From: Frigoribacterium sp.
GTDB taxonomy: Bacteria; Actinomycetota; Actinomycetes; Actinomycetales; Microbacteriaceae
Assembly: GCA_025408445.1 (NCBI GenBank)
Contig: JANYIZ010000046.1
Span: 62,001 to 126,000 of the forward strand
Direction: 5' to 3'
Length of the DNA stretch: 64,000 bases
Part shown: one piece after another, positions 32,034 through 39,796 of the stretch
Layout: each line of letters begins with the position of its first letter
How positions within the stretch are numbered: position 1 is the stretch's first letter
Program-made: the position numbers and the translations under genes
Notes under the pieces: model-generated
What the model saw: only the letters and a program-made list of their open reading frames with translations
Told to the model about the DNA's origin: nothing
The model's database searches: none

Positions 32034-33293
32034 TTGAGAGCAGTCATCGTTGGCCTGGGTTACGTGGGTCTTCCCCTTGCGAACGCCGCATCAAGGTCGG
32101 GCGTTGACGTGGTGGGACTAGACCTGAACCTAGGCACGGTAGACGGCCTCAACGCCGGTCGCAGCCATATCGACGACTTGGCCGACACCGACATCGCCGC
32201 TCTCCTCGCGACAGGCTTCCGCGCCACGAGCGATTCGACCGTGATCGCGAAGGCGGACATCGTCGTCATCTGCGTGCCCACCCCACTTGACGACGACGGC
32301 CGTCCCAACCTCGCCGCGGTCATCGGAGCGACGAAGACGATCGCCGCAAACCTCACGAAGGGCACCACTGTCGTGCTGGAGTCGACCACCTACCCCGGGA
32401 CGACGGAAGAAATCCTGAAGCCGCTGCTCGAGGAGGGCGGTCTTGTCTGCGGCACGGACTTCCATCTCGCCTTCTCTCCAGAACGCATTGATCCCGGCAA
32501 CAGGGTCTACGACATCACCAACACCCCCAAGGTCGTTGGCGGCGTGACCCAGGAATGCAGCACGAAGGCCGCCGGGTTCTATTCGCAGTTCGTCGCCGAA
32601 GTTGTCACGGCAAACGGCCCACGCGAGGCCGAAACCGCCAAGCTGCTCGAGAACACCTACCGGCACGTGAATATCGCTCTCGTCAACGAGATGGCGCAGT
32701 TCTGTTTCGCGATGGGCATCGACATCTGGGACGTTATCCGACTCGCTAAAACAAAACCGTTCGGCTTCCAATCCTTTTCTCCGAGCGCCGGTGTTGGTGG
32801 TCATTGCATCCCTATCGACCCCAACTACCTGGCGTACAAGGTCCGGGCCGAACTTGACCGTCCGTTTCGATTCGTCGAACTCGCCGAAGAGATCAATCAG
32901 GGCATGCCTCCGTATGTGAGCCGTCGTTTGCAAGATCTTCTGAATAATCATTCGAAACCGGTCCGTGGATCGACCGTTCTCATTCTTGGAGTCACGTACA
33001 AGGCGAATATCTCGGATCGCCGCGAGTCGCCGTCGGTCCCCCTTGCCAAGAAACTCCTCGATCTGGGCTGCAGGCTGCAGTACCACGATCCGTACGTTGA
33101 GGAATGGTCCGTCAACGGTGTCAGAATCGACAAAGTTCACGAACTGTCGGCAGGGCTGAAGAACTCTGATGCGGCAATCGTGGTGCAAGCCCATCAGGAA
33201 TATATCGCGCAGTCGGATCAATTTTCGGCCACGTCAACACCCGTGCTGGACACTACCGGCAAGTTCAGCGGACCGAACGTTGAGCGGCTTTAG
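32034..33293 (+). CDS. UDP-HexNAc 6-dehydrogenase (WbpA/WecC family nucleotide-sugar dehydrogenase)
   Basis: 419 residues with the full three-domain layout. VIVGLGYVGLPLA (residues 4-16) binds NAD; the catalytic Cys is in GVGGHCIPIDPNYLAYK, and VPTPLDDDGRPNL plus TLILGVTYKANISDRRESP-like C-terminal motifs (VTYKANISD) are present. GGHCIPIDPNYL with WbpA-type spacing indicates UDP-GlcNAc or UDP-ManNAc oxidation to the uronic acid rather than UDP-glucose. The TTG start has AAGGA about 8 bp upstream. It supplies an acidic amino-sugar to the glycan. The 4-epimerase or 2-epimerase that might follow is not adjacent. Confidence 0.85.
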   Translation: MRAVIVGLGYVGLPLANAASRSGVDVVGLDLNLGTVDGLNAGRSHIDDLADTDIAALLATGFRATSDSTVIAKADIVVICVPTPLDDDGRPNLAAVIGATKTIAANLTKGTTVVLESTTYPGTTEEILKPLLEEGGLVCGTDFHLAFSPERIDPGNRVYDITNTPKVVGGVTQECSTKAAGFYSQFVAEVVTANGPREAETAKLLENTYRHVNIALVNEMAQFCFAMGIDIWDVIRLAKTKPFGFQSFSPSAGVGGHCIPIDPNYLAYKVRAELDRPFRFVELAEEINQGMPPYVSRRLQDLLNNHSKPVRGSTVLILGVTYKANISDRRESPSVPLAKKLLDLGCRLQYHDPYVEEWSVNGVRIDKVHELSAGLKNSDAAIVVQAHQEYIAQSDQFSATSTPVLDTTGKFSGPNVERL

Positions 33294-33300
33294 GGCCCCC

Positions 33301-34335
33301 ATGCACGCATACTGCACCTACTTTGATAGCGGATACCTCTCTCGGGGACTTTCGTTGATCGACTCGATTCGCGCCAACGGAGACGCGGCGCCGATATGGG
33401 TGCTCGCTCTGGACGATGTTGCGAGGGAATATCTCGATTCCGCGGCGCTCCCGAATGTCTTCACGCTCACGATTGCGGAAATTGAGTCCACCTTCCCCGA
33501 TCTGCTCCCGCTCAAATCCGGCCGTTCGAGGATGGAATATTACTTCACCACCACTCCGCTGGTCATGCGCTGGGTCCTGAACCAGTACGAAACACCGGCT
33601 GAGACGACCGTGGTCTATCTCGATTCGGACCTGTACTTTTTCAATGATCCAAAGCTGGTTCTTGATTCTGTCGGCGTGGGATCGATCGGCATAATCGAGC
33701 ATCGATATCCTAAACGCCAGCAAAAACGACTCGCAAAGTACGGTCGCTTCAACGTGGGATGGGTTGGAGTCAGGGGGGATGTCAACGGCCTCGCCTGTCT
33801 CGACTGGTGGGGTGCACGCACCATCGAGTGGTGTTCCGATGTGCCGAGCGACGGCCGTTACGCGGATCAGGGCTACCTTGACTCCTTCCCCGCACTATTC
33901 GACGGTGTCGTAGTGCTGGATTCTCCCGGGTTCAATCTCGCGCCATGGAATACCGCCCGGTACCACCTTGCAGTCGACAGTGGTGGGCAGGTCTTGGTAG
34001 CAGGCTCGCCTCTCGTTTTTTTTCACTTCCATGGCCTTCGACGAGTGGGAACCTGGTACGTCACGAGCCAATTGGTATACGGCGCACGGTTGGGGGATAT
34101 TTTGCGAAACCGAGTGTATGTCCGCTATCTGAAACACCTGGAAGTCGCGTCCCGGCTCGTTCAACCCAAGCTCGCAACAACTCCTGTAATCAACCGTCGA
34201 GGCAATGGTCTCTGGGGCTTGGCGAGCCGAGTTCTCAAAGCGGCTACTGATAAAACCACCATTCTCAGCGGTAATGCTGTGTCTCTGAAAAGCCTTGAGC
34301 TCCCCGAAACACTCACGGCACCGTCGTTGTTGTAG
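33301..34335 (+). CDS. GT8-like glycosyltransferase
   Basis: 344 residues, soluble. The N-terminus YCTYFDSGYLSRGLSLIDSI and the metal motif VVYLDSDLYFF (DxD near residue 104) fit GT-A enzymes of the GT8-like group; NVGWVGVRGDVNG and RYADQGYLDSF supply the second half of the donor site. LVFFHFHGLRRVG is encoded across a run of eight T (34016-34023). ATG 33301 lies 7 bp after the dehydrogenase stop and the homologous part starts at once; AGGG is weakly placed upstream. Likely cotranscribed with the dehydrogenase. Last plus-strand gene before the mobile-element region. Confidence 0.75.
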   Translation: MHAYCTYFDSGYLSRGLSLIDSIRANGDAAPIWVLALDDVAREYLDSAALPNVFTLTIAEIESTFPDLLPLKSGRSRMEYYFTTTPLVMRWVLNQYETPAETTVVYLDSDLYFFNDPKLVLDSVGVGSIGIIEHRYPKRQQKRLAKYGRFNVGWVGVRGDVNGLACLDWWGARTIEWCSDVPSDGRYADQGYLDSFPALFDGVVVLDSPGFNLAPWNTARYHLAVDSGGQVLVAGSPLVFFHFHGLRRVGTWYVTSQLVYGARLGDILRNRVYVRYLKHLEVASRLVQPKLATTPVINRRGNGLWGLASRVLKAATDKTTILSGNAVSLKSLELPETLTAPSLL

Positions 34336-34554
34336 TTCCCAAGTACCGGGCGAGGTCATAGTTCAATCCAACGTGCACACTGTGGTGCGTACGTTCGAGG
34401 TCGCTGTAAGACTCGGCCGGTTCTTCGCAGTTGAAACGCAATCCAATCGGGGGTTGCCCATAAGCGCAACCATGCGAACTTGCGACATGAGCTTGCCACG
34501 AGGAACATTCTCTCTGGGGCAGGGTCTACCCACCGGGCCAGAACTAGTGTCAGC
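34336..34554. other. Intergenic stretch without a recognisable gene
   Basis: About 220 bp after the GT8-like stop. Small frames cross it but none has a ribosome site or a recognisable motif. It leads directly into an IS3-type remnant and may be part of the same decayed insertion. Confidence 0.4.
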
Positions 34555-34802
34555 TCGAACGACGCGATAGCCGAGTCGTTCATCGCTACGTTGACAACCC
34601 AGTTCTATTTCCGACGGATCTGGGCGTCCAGGAATCGGGCAAAGATCGAGGCTGTCGTCTGAATCGAAGACCGTTCGAACCGTCGCCGCCGCACGCCTTG
34701 CCCGGGCACATCACACCCATCGACTTCGAACTGCCATACCCGATCCTGACCGCGGCGCTTCAAGAAGCCGCATAAGCCCGTGTCCACGAAACGGGGTCAA
34801 GG
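34555..34802 (+). mobile_element. IS3-family transposase (OrfB) C-terminal remnant
   Basis: The frame reads NDAIAESFIATLTTQFYFRR, the diagnostic end of the DDE integrase domain of IS3-type OrfB (usual form DNAVAESFFATLKTE). A TGA at 34660 stands where Trp is expected before IEDRSNRRRR; the following HITPIDFEL continues in another frame, so there is one nonsense change and at least one indel. The frame ends at TAA 34773, and GTGTCCACGAAACGGGGTC (34780 onward) resembles the terminal repeat of such elements. Only the last ~70 codons remain; the element is dead. Confidence 0.82.
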
Positions 34803-34872
34803 CCATACTTCACGTCTCGGTACCGCCTGGCTGAACCGCTGCTACCGGAATTACACCGTGGGTCGCAATTCT

Positions 34873-35694
34873 TTACCTGCTCTCGACGAGATTCAAGTAA
34901 CGCTCTGAGGGAAGTTTGTCGTTGGTCGCATAGAAATACAGGTTGGTGCGATTCGGAAAAGTGGTCTCGAAAACCTGCACGTTTGCGAAGTAGGGGGTGA
35001 AGAAGCGAGAAAGATCAGCCTTATCGTGAAACTCATACTCGTGCTGGTGCAGGTGTTTATGGCCTCCGCCGCTCTCGACGATCGTGTAGCCGCTGAGGAT
35101 TCCATCCGGCTTGAGGCGCGACGCGATCGTGGCCATCAGAGCTTGTGTCTCTGCCTCGGTGAAATGCTCAATCGCGGCGTCCCAAATAATATTGTCGAAC
35201 TGGCCCTCGGGAATGTCTGTTCGAATGTCACCAACTGCGTAGCTGATGTTGTCGCTCTTGTTATTGCGATTCGCTGACTTGATCGCCTTGGGGTCAAAAT
35301 CGACGCCCACCACAGAGTCCGCGATAAGTGAATAAAAGTGATACGCCATGAAGCCGTCACCGCAGCACAACTCAAGAACAGACGGCTTCCGCCCATCTTT
35401 CGTGGTGGCTTGGAGGGCAAACGACGAGTAGACGCCGCGTTCCCACGGGAGGGAGTTGCGAGATTTTTTCCAAGCGTAGAACTGGTCTAGGTAGTGATCG
35501 AAATACTCCGGATTGTCGACACCCCACTCGACTAGAAATTGGAAATGATGCGCGCCCGACGAGATGGCCCGCATCAGTCGGCTATTCGCTTTCGCGAGAC
35601 CGACGAGAGGAAAGGTGGACTTGGTCATTCGAAGCGCCTTCTGGACGAAGGTCAGTTGACCAGGGGTCTTTTCACTCATGTCGCGGATCCTCAT
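34873..35694 (-). CDS. Class I SAM-dependent methyltransferase
   Basis: 273 residues. Motif I is VLELCCGDGFM (near residues 108-118), the acidic end of strand 2 is VVGVDFDPKAI, and IIWDAAIEHFT fits motif IV. The N-terminal 90 residues (AISSGAHHFQFLVEWGVDNPEYFDHYLDQFYAWKK region) are typical of methyltransferases in glycan loci. It probably O- or N-methylates a sugar, possibly capping a chain. It stands alone between the IS3-type and IS21-type remnants, on minus and with lower GC than the Pse/Leg genes, so it may have been brought in with them. An in-frame ATG five codons downstream (MSEKTPG) is an alternative start. Confidence 0.8.
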   Translation of the reverse strand: MRIRDMSEKTPGQLTFVQKALRMTKSTFPLVGLAKANSRLMRAISSGAHHFQFLVEWGVDNPEYFDHYLDQFYAWKKSRNSLPWERGVYSSFALQATTKDGRKPSVLELCCGDGFMAYHFYSLIADSVVGVDFDPKAIKSANRNNKSDNISYAVGDIRTDIPEGQFDNIIWDAAIEHFTEAETQALMATIASRLKPDGILSGYTIVESGGGHKHLHQHEYEFHDKADLSRFFTPYFANVQVFETTFPNRTNLYFYATNDKLPSERYLNLVESR

Positions 35695-35720
35695 CAGTTT
35701 TTTTACGCCGACTGAAACAG

Positions 35721-36056
35721 GGCCACTTTCGCTATTTGAAAAAAGGCCGCTGTTGTGTGCTTCTAGTGTGCCGTAATTGGGGTCGGGCTGTGGTTCAGGA
35801 ATCGGTGGCTGATGCCTTTTAGGTCGATGGCGTCGGCGTGGTGGACGATGATCGGGTCATCATCACCGAGGCGATGGTCAGGTCGCCGAAGACGTCGCTC
35901 CAGCGGGCGAGGCAGGTTGCTGGTCATGTTCAACGACGCGTGTTCGTAGCGAGCGCAGACGAGCTTGAAGAGGAGGATGGCGGCGTCCTGGTCGAAGGGA
36001 ATCTAGCTGAACTCGTCAAGAATCAGCTGGCTGTAACGCCGCAGCCCGGCCAAGTC
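35721..36056 (-). mobile_element. IS21-family IstB (ATPase) remnant with probable element end
   Basis: On minus from 36056 the frame reads DLAGLRRYSQLILDEFS, then a TAG (36005-36003), then IPFDQDAAILLFKLVCARYE and MTSNLP, the C-terminal half of the IstB helper ATPase of IS21 elements (usual LILDELGYLPFDQ...RYE...TSNRPF). After MTSNLP a frameshift separates it from IIVHHADAIDLKG and the stop at 35763. GGCCACTTTCGCTATTTGAA at 35721-35740 resembles IS21 terminal sequence. No IstA is present. The remaining DNA to 36214 (36057-36214) shows no recognisable gene. Confidence 0.83.
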
Positions 36057-36214
36057 TATTCAAAAGATGGACTCCACAGCTTCCTCGACAACCTTCCACC
36101 CGACAAATAACATCGCGTCGACTGCGCCTATCGGTCAGATAAACGCTAACACCGCCGAGGAGCAGGGGCACGAATCCCGGGAGTGCTGACCCCAAACGCC
36201 CGCGCATACGGTAT

Positions 36215-37639
36215 CTAGCTGCCCACTCGATTTGAGCCCGAGGCAATGACGCGGCCACTATTCTGCACGGCACCACGAACCGGCTTATGGAGCCTTCTCA
36301 TTAGACGGATCGACAAGAACCATTCACCAAACCACCCCAAAAGGACGACAACGCACGCGCTAGCCCATGGATACGCCGGTATCCCATAGCGATCGATGGG
36401 TGAATTGGAAGCAGCGTAGACAGCGAGGAATGCAAGCGGGACCAAGAGAACTAACAGCAGCCTCCACTTGCGCCTGATCAACGAAATCCCTAGCGCCAGG
36501 AGGAAACCCACAAACGTTGCCGAATATAGAAATGGAGACGTCCGCGAGGCATTGGCAAAAAGAGTGTGCACCATAACCGATGGATTAGACAAGGTGAAAT
36601 ATCCTGGCGCGTAGGAAGTGAATGGCTCCCGCACGAAAGCCGTATCCCACTGGGAAATTCCCCAACCCGGAACCATTTGCTGCCGCAAGAACAGGTCATT
36701 TTCCTTCGTGTAAGGATCCACTGTTCCCATGTGCATGAGAGCAAACATCCTCTGGGTCATTTCAACTGCGGTTGGGATATAGGGGACGCTGGAGAGCGGC
36801 TCAATGACAGCGCCGGGAATTGACGTGGTTTTCAAATATGGGGCTTTTACTGCCTCCCATCCCGAGTAGACCTGTAGGCCCACTGCGTACACGAGGACAC
36901 ACAGCGCGACGATTGAAACAACAGACAGAAGCCCCACGAAAAGTCTCCACAGTGCGGTTGCCGCTTGTGAAAGTTTTCTGAGCACTGTCGGCCAGTAACT
37001 GATCGTGACCGTCAGCACCACCGGCACTAAGGCGAGGTAAAGCCAACCGATCGACGTCCAGATGGCGGTAACGTAATTGAGCGTTACCAGCGCCAAAAGC
37101 CCCGGCCGAGTTAGCTGCCTCGGACGATTTATCGCCCAGATGACGCCCAGTGCGAAAAAGGCAAGTTGGAGGGTAAAGAGTGCCTGTTGCAGCACCAATG
37201 CGCTGTAAATGAGGAACATCGGGTTGAGCGTAATCAATATGGTCACGACAACCTGGGGAACGGTAACGTCGCCATGCCCGAGCGCCTGTCTCACCGCATA
37301 CAGCGCAATGAATGACGCGGTGCCCAAGCATAGGGCCTGAGCCATAATGATGAACATTCCATCGTCACCCAGATAGTGGAGCGCCCTGAGGAAAATTGGG
37401 TACCCAGGTTCGCGGAATAAAGCGTAATCAGTTCCAAAATTCGGTTGGAAGAGGGACTTAGCGCTCGCAATATACATGATTCCGTCAACCGTGACCTTGA
37501 GCGGTACAGCCATCATCGACAAGATGGTGACAACACCTATGATCAGGGCTGCTGCAGTTCGATACCTCAATGTTTTCCGCAGCACTCGGCCACCATGGTT
37601 CAAGACGGATTTCTCCCCCCGCGCCGCCACGCGCGTCAC
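36215..37639 (-). CDS. Polytopic membrane protein, probable GT-C/ArnT-like glycosyltransferase
   Basis: 474 residues with about 10-11 hydrophobic segments. After the first one comes VTVDGIMYIASAKSLFQPNFGTD, and FREPGYPIFLRALHYLGDD follows; an Asp in the first loop and this REPGYP region are seen in lipid-sugar-dependent membrane glycosyltransferases. A large external loop (about residues 255-340) lies before the last membrane segments. It is AT-rich relative to the flanks. The start at 37639 has no strong ribosome site; internal GTG codons near residue 12 are possible. It is the last gene of the long minus block, next to the IS21 remnant. Function inferred from topology only. Confidence 0.7.
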   Translation of the reverse strand: MTRVAARGEKSVLNHGGRVLRKTLRYRTAAALIIGVVTILSMMAVPLKVTVDGIMYIASAKSLFQPNFGTDYALFREPGYPIFLRALHYLGDDGMFIIMAQALCLGTASFIALYAVRQALGHGDVTVPQVVVTILITLNPMFLIYSALVLQQALFTLQLAFFALGVIWAINRPRQLTRPGLLALVTLNYVTAIWTSIGWLYLALVPVVLTVTISYWPTVLRKLSQAATALWRLFVGLLSVVSIVALCVLVYAVGLQVYSGWEAVKAPYLKTTSIPGAVIEPLSSVPYIPTAVEMTQRMFALMHMGTVDPYTKENDLFLRQQMVPGWGISQWDTAFVREPFTSYAPGYFTLSNPSVMVHTLFANASRTSPFLYSATFVGFLLALGISLIRRKWRLLLVLLVPLAFLAVYAASNSPIDRYGIPAYPWASACVVVLLGWFGEWFLSIRLMRRLHKPVRGAVQNSGRVIASGSNRVGS

Positions 37640-37802
37640 GAACTACGGCTCAGCATAGGAAATTCGTCATGGCGCTCAATGGCACCATGTGCATTACCCG
37701 GGCCAAATATCGTTCCCGGTCGATGGGCATCAGGGAAGAGGCGGTACTGCTCATCGCAGGTCAGTGCTGGCCGGTGGATTCCTTCGTTGAGCACGGCGGG
37801 CA

Positions 37803-38264
37803 CTAAGCCCACCTTGCAGACGAGAAAACTGATCGCGCGGCGCGCTCGGTCGGGGGGAGGGTCACGTACGCCGGGACGTTGCTCGCAAAGTCACCGTTGT
37901 TTTCACCAATTGGATAGTGAACCTCCGTGCCGATATAGCCATACCTGAGCAATTTCCGCGCGGGGACCCAATTATCGCAACACAGCACGGCCAAATAGGC
38001 GGTCAGCGACTCGGATGACCTGTCCGCGAGGCGCGCGTCGAATGAAACAGCGTGCTCATAGCTCGAATGGATCCGACGCTGCTGATTGTTCGAACTGTCG
38101 AGGTGGGGCCCTTTGACGACTGACCTTTCATCCATTCGACTAGTGCGACCTTGCTCGTGTACAAAGTAATATTTTGAATCCCGCTTTCTAGCTTGCAGAG
38201 TTAGCGGTGCAGGCAGGGTGGGCAAGCCGATTGCCCGCATAGTTATTGCGCTGGAGGCGGTCAT
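37803..38264 (-). pseudogene. Truncated DegT-type sugar aminotransferase (C-terminal remnant)
   Basis: From its residue ~29, the 153-codon frame aligns with the last ~140 residues of the intact aminotransferase at 38687: SKYYFVHEQGRTSRMDE here against SKYRIGVAHGRNSRMDE there, then RRIHSSYEHAV against REIHARYAAAV, TEVHYPI against TDIHYPL, and LPPTERAARSVFS near the end. The PLP-binding N-terminal two-thirds, including the Schiff-base Lys, is missing, so it cannot be an aminotransferase. It begins with an ATGA overlap on the fdtA-like stop and may still be translated. The 163 bp between it and the next gene (37640-37802) hold no recognisable gene. Confidence 0.72.
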
Positions 38265-38680
38265 TCGGACGTCGCCCTCTGAAATTCGTCATAGTCGTGG
38301 ATGTAATCGTCAACGTCATAAACGTGCGATGCCAGAACGATTAACACCGCGTCTGGAGAATAGTCGTATTGCGTACCCCAAGTCATGGCCGGCATATAGA
38401 GCCCCGCTGCCGGACTGTTGAGCAACAACACCTCGCTTCGATCACCGTTATCAACCATTGCTCTAACCGAACCGCTCACGCAGATAAGAAATTGTTCGCA
38501 TTCTCGATGAGCGTGGATTCCCCTTGGCTGCCCTTCGGGAACCCCTGAAATCACGAACACCCGCTTGGCAACAAATGGCAGCTGTCCAGCGACCTCGGCG
38601 ACAACCAGGTTGCCCGTCGCATCAAGAAATTGTTCGAGCTCCACGAGCCGAGGATCTGAGTAAACCGGCGAGTCAGCCAT
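38261..38680 (-). CDS. dTDP-4-oxo-6-deoxyglucose 3,4-ketoisomerase (FdtA/QdtA type)
   Basis: 139 residues, single cupin. VPEGQPRGIHAHRECEQFLICVSGSVRAMVD gives the His residues and Gly-turns of the FdtA/QdtA/WxcM ketoisomerases (motif parts RGIHAHRECEQ and GSVRAMVD), and LYMPAMTWGTQYDYS is the conserved second block. It moves the keto group from C4 to C3 of the RmlB product so that the aminotransferase can add a 3-amino group. Whether the product has galacto (Fuc3N) or gluco (Qui3N) shape cannot be told from sequence. It follows the aminotransferase by 6 bp. Confidence 0.85.
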   Translation of the reverse strand: MADSPVYSDPRLVELEQFLDATGNLVVAEVAGQLPFVAKRVFVISGVPEGQPRGIHAHRECEQFLICVSGSVRAMVDNGDRSEVLLLNSPAAGLYMPAMTWGTQYDYSPDAVLIVLASHVYDVDDYIHDYDEFQRATSE

Positions 38681-38686
38681 GTGATC

Positions 38687-39796
38687 TCACAGTACTGCCA
38701 GCGCGGATTCGATTCGCGAGATCTCGCTCTCGGTGAGTTCGGGAAACACAGGCAAGGAAAGCACTGCGGTCGCCGCCCATTCCGACACGGATAGATCGAT
38801 GGCCTCGGAAACTTCGGGATGAAAGGCCTGCAGGTGATCGGGGAGCGGATAGTGGATGTCCGTATCTATCCCGGCAGCCGTGAGGTGCTTTCGCACCCTG
38901 TCCCGCTCGTCCGTTACGAGAACTGAGAGGTGGGCGGTGAAGTCGTTGGTTGCGCCATGCAGCAATCGCGCGCTGCCCCCAACTGCGGCCGCGTAGCGTG
39001 CATGGATTTCGCGACGACGCGAATTACGCGCATCGAGGTATGGCAGCTTGACCTGCAGAATCGCCGCTTGAATCTCATCCATCCGACTGTTCCGACCGTG
39101 GGCCACTCCGATTCGATACTTCGATGTCCAACCATATTGACGCATCCGCCGCACGCGTCCGGCAAGTTCAGCGTCGTCAGTAAATACTGCTCCTCCGTCA
39201 CCGAAGGCCCCAAGATTCTTGGTCGGGTAGAAACTTGTCGTTGCGATATCCCCAAAAGTTCCGGATTGTTTTCCGTTGAGATGGGCGCCAAGGGATTGTG
39301 CGCAGTCCTCCACGACTGCAACACCGTACTCGCGGGCAACTTGAACTATTGCCTCCACAGGAGCCATTGCGCCATAGAGGTGCGTAACTACCAACGCCTT
39401 GGGTGGCACTGGATTTGCGGTGATGGCATTTCGAACAGAGACGGGATCCGCGAGCAACGTATACGGAGAAACATCGAAGCAGACGGGAGTCGCACCAAGG
39501 AGGCGGCTCGCCACCGTGGCGTAACCTCCTGCGTTTGCGACCGTCAGTACAGAGTCCCCCACCGTCACCCCTACTGCTGCCAGTGCCAGTTCGAGAGCGT
39601 CTGTACCATTGCCGACGGCCACGACCTCGTTAGCGCCGAGATAGCTCGCGAGCTCCCTCTCAAAGGCATCATGATGAGGCCCCATGACGAACCAGCCGCT
39701 TTTTACGACGGAGGCGACAGCCGCTTCAACCTGCTCGAGTTGATCGGGAGGAATGCGGGAAAGGTCGTTGAACGGAATCCGATCATACGGTGTCAT
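38687..39796 (-). CDS. dTDP-3-amino-3,6-dideoxyhexose aminotransferase (FdtB/QdtB type)
   Basis: 369 residues, complete DegT/DnrJ/EryC1 PLP enzyme. GNGTDALELALAAVG binds the PLP phosphate, EDCAQSLGAHLNGKQSGTFG carries the ring Asp (parts EDCAQSLGA and GTFGD), and the Schiff-base Lys is in SFYPTKNLGAFGDGGAV. FPTKNLGAFGDGGA is the form of FdtB-like 3-aminotransferases. It would give dTDP-3-amino-3,6-dideoxyhexose from the product of the ketoisomerase next to it. Its start overlaps the DUF2142 gene by 14 bp. An N-acyltransferase (FdtC/QdtC type) to finish the sugar was not found nearby. Confidence 0.88.
   Translation of the reverse strand: MTPYDRIPFNDLSRIPPDQLEQVEAAVASVVKSGWFVMGPHHDAFERELASYLGANEVVAVGNGTDALELALAAVGVTVGDSVLTVANAGGYATVASRLLGATPVCFDVSPYTLLADPVSVRNAITANPVPPKALVVTHLYGAMAPVEAIVQVAREYGVAVVEDCAQSLGAHLNGKQSGTFGDIATTSFYPTKNLGAFGDGGAVFTDDAELAGRVRRMRQYGWTSKYRIGVAHGRNSRMDEIQAAILQVKLPYLDARNSRRREIHARYAAAVGGSARLLHGATNDFTAHLSVLVTDERDRVRKHLTAAGIDTDIHYPLPDHLQAFHPEVSEAIDLSVSEWAATAVLSLPVFPELTESEISRIESALAVL

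Noticed and set aside
32130-33221. Long minus-strand open frame opposite the UDP-HexNAc dehydrogenase
   Set aside because: Antisense shadow of a strongly conserved enzyme; no ribosome site or domain.
35838-36110. Plus-strand frame of 90 codons in the IS21 region
   Set aside because: It is antisense to the IstB remnant, whose residues are recognisable on the minus strand.
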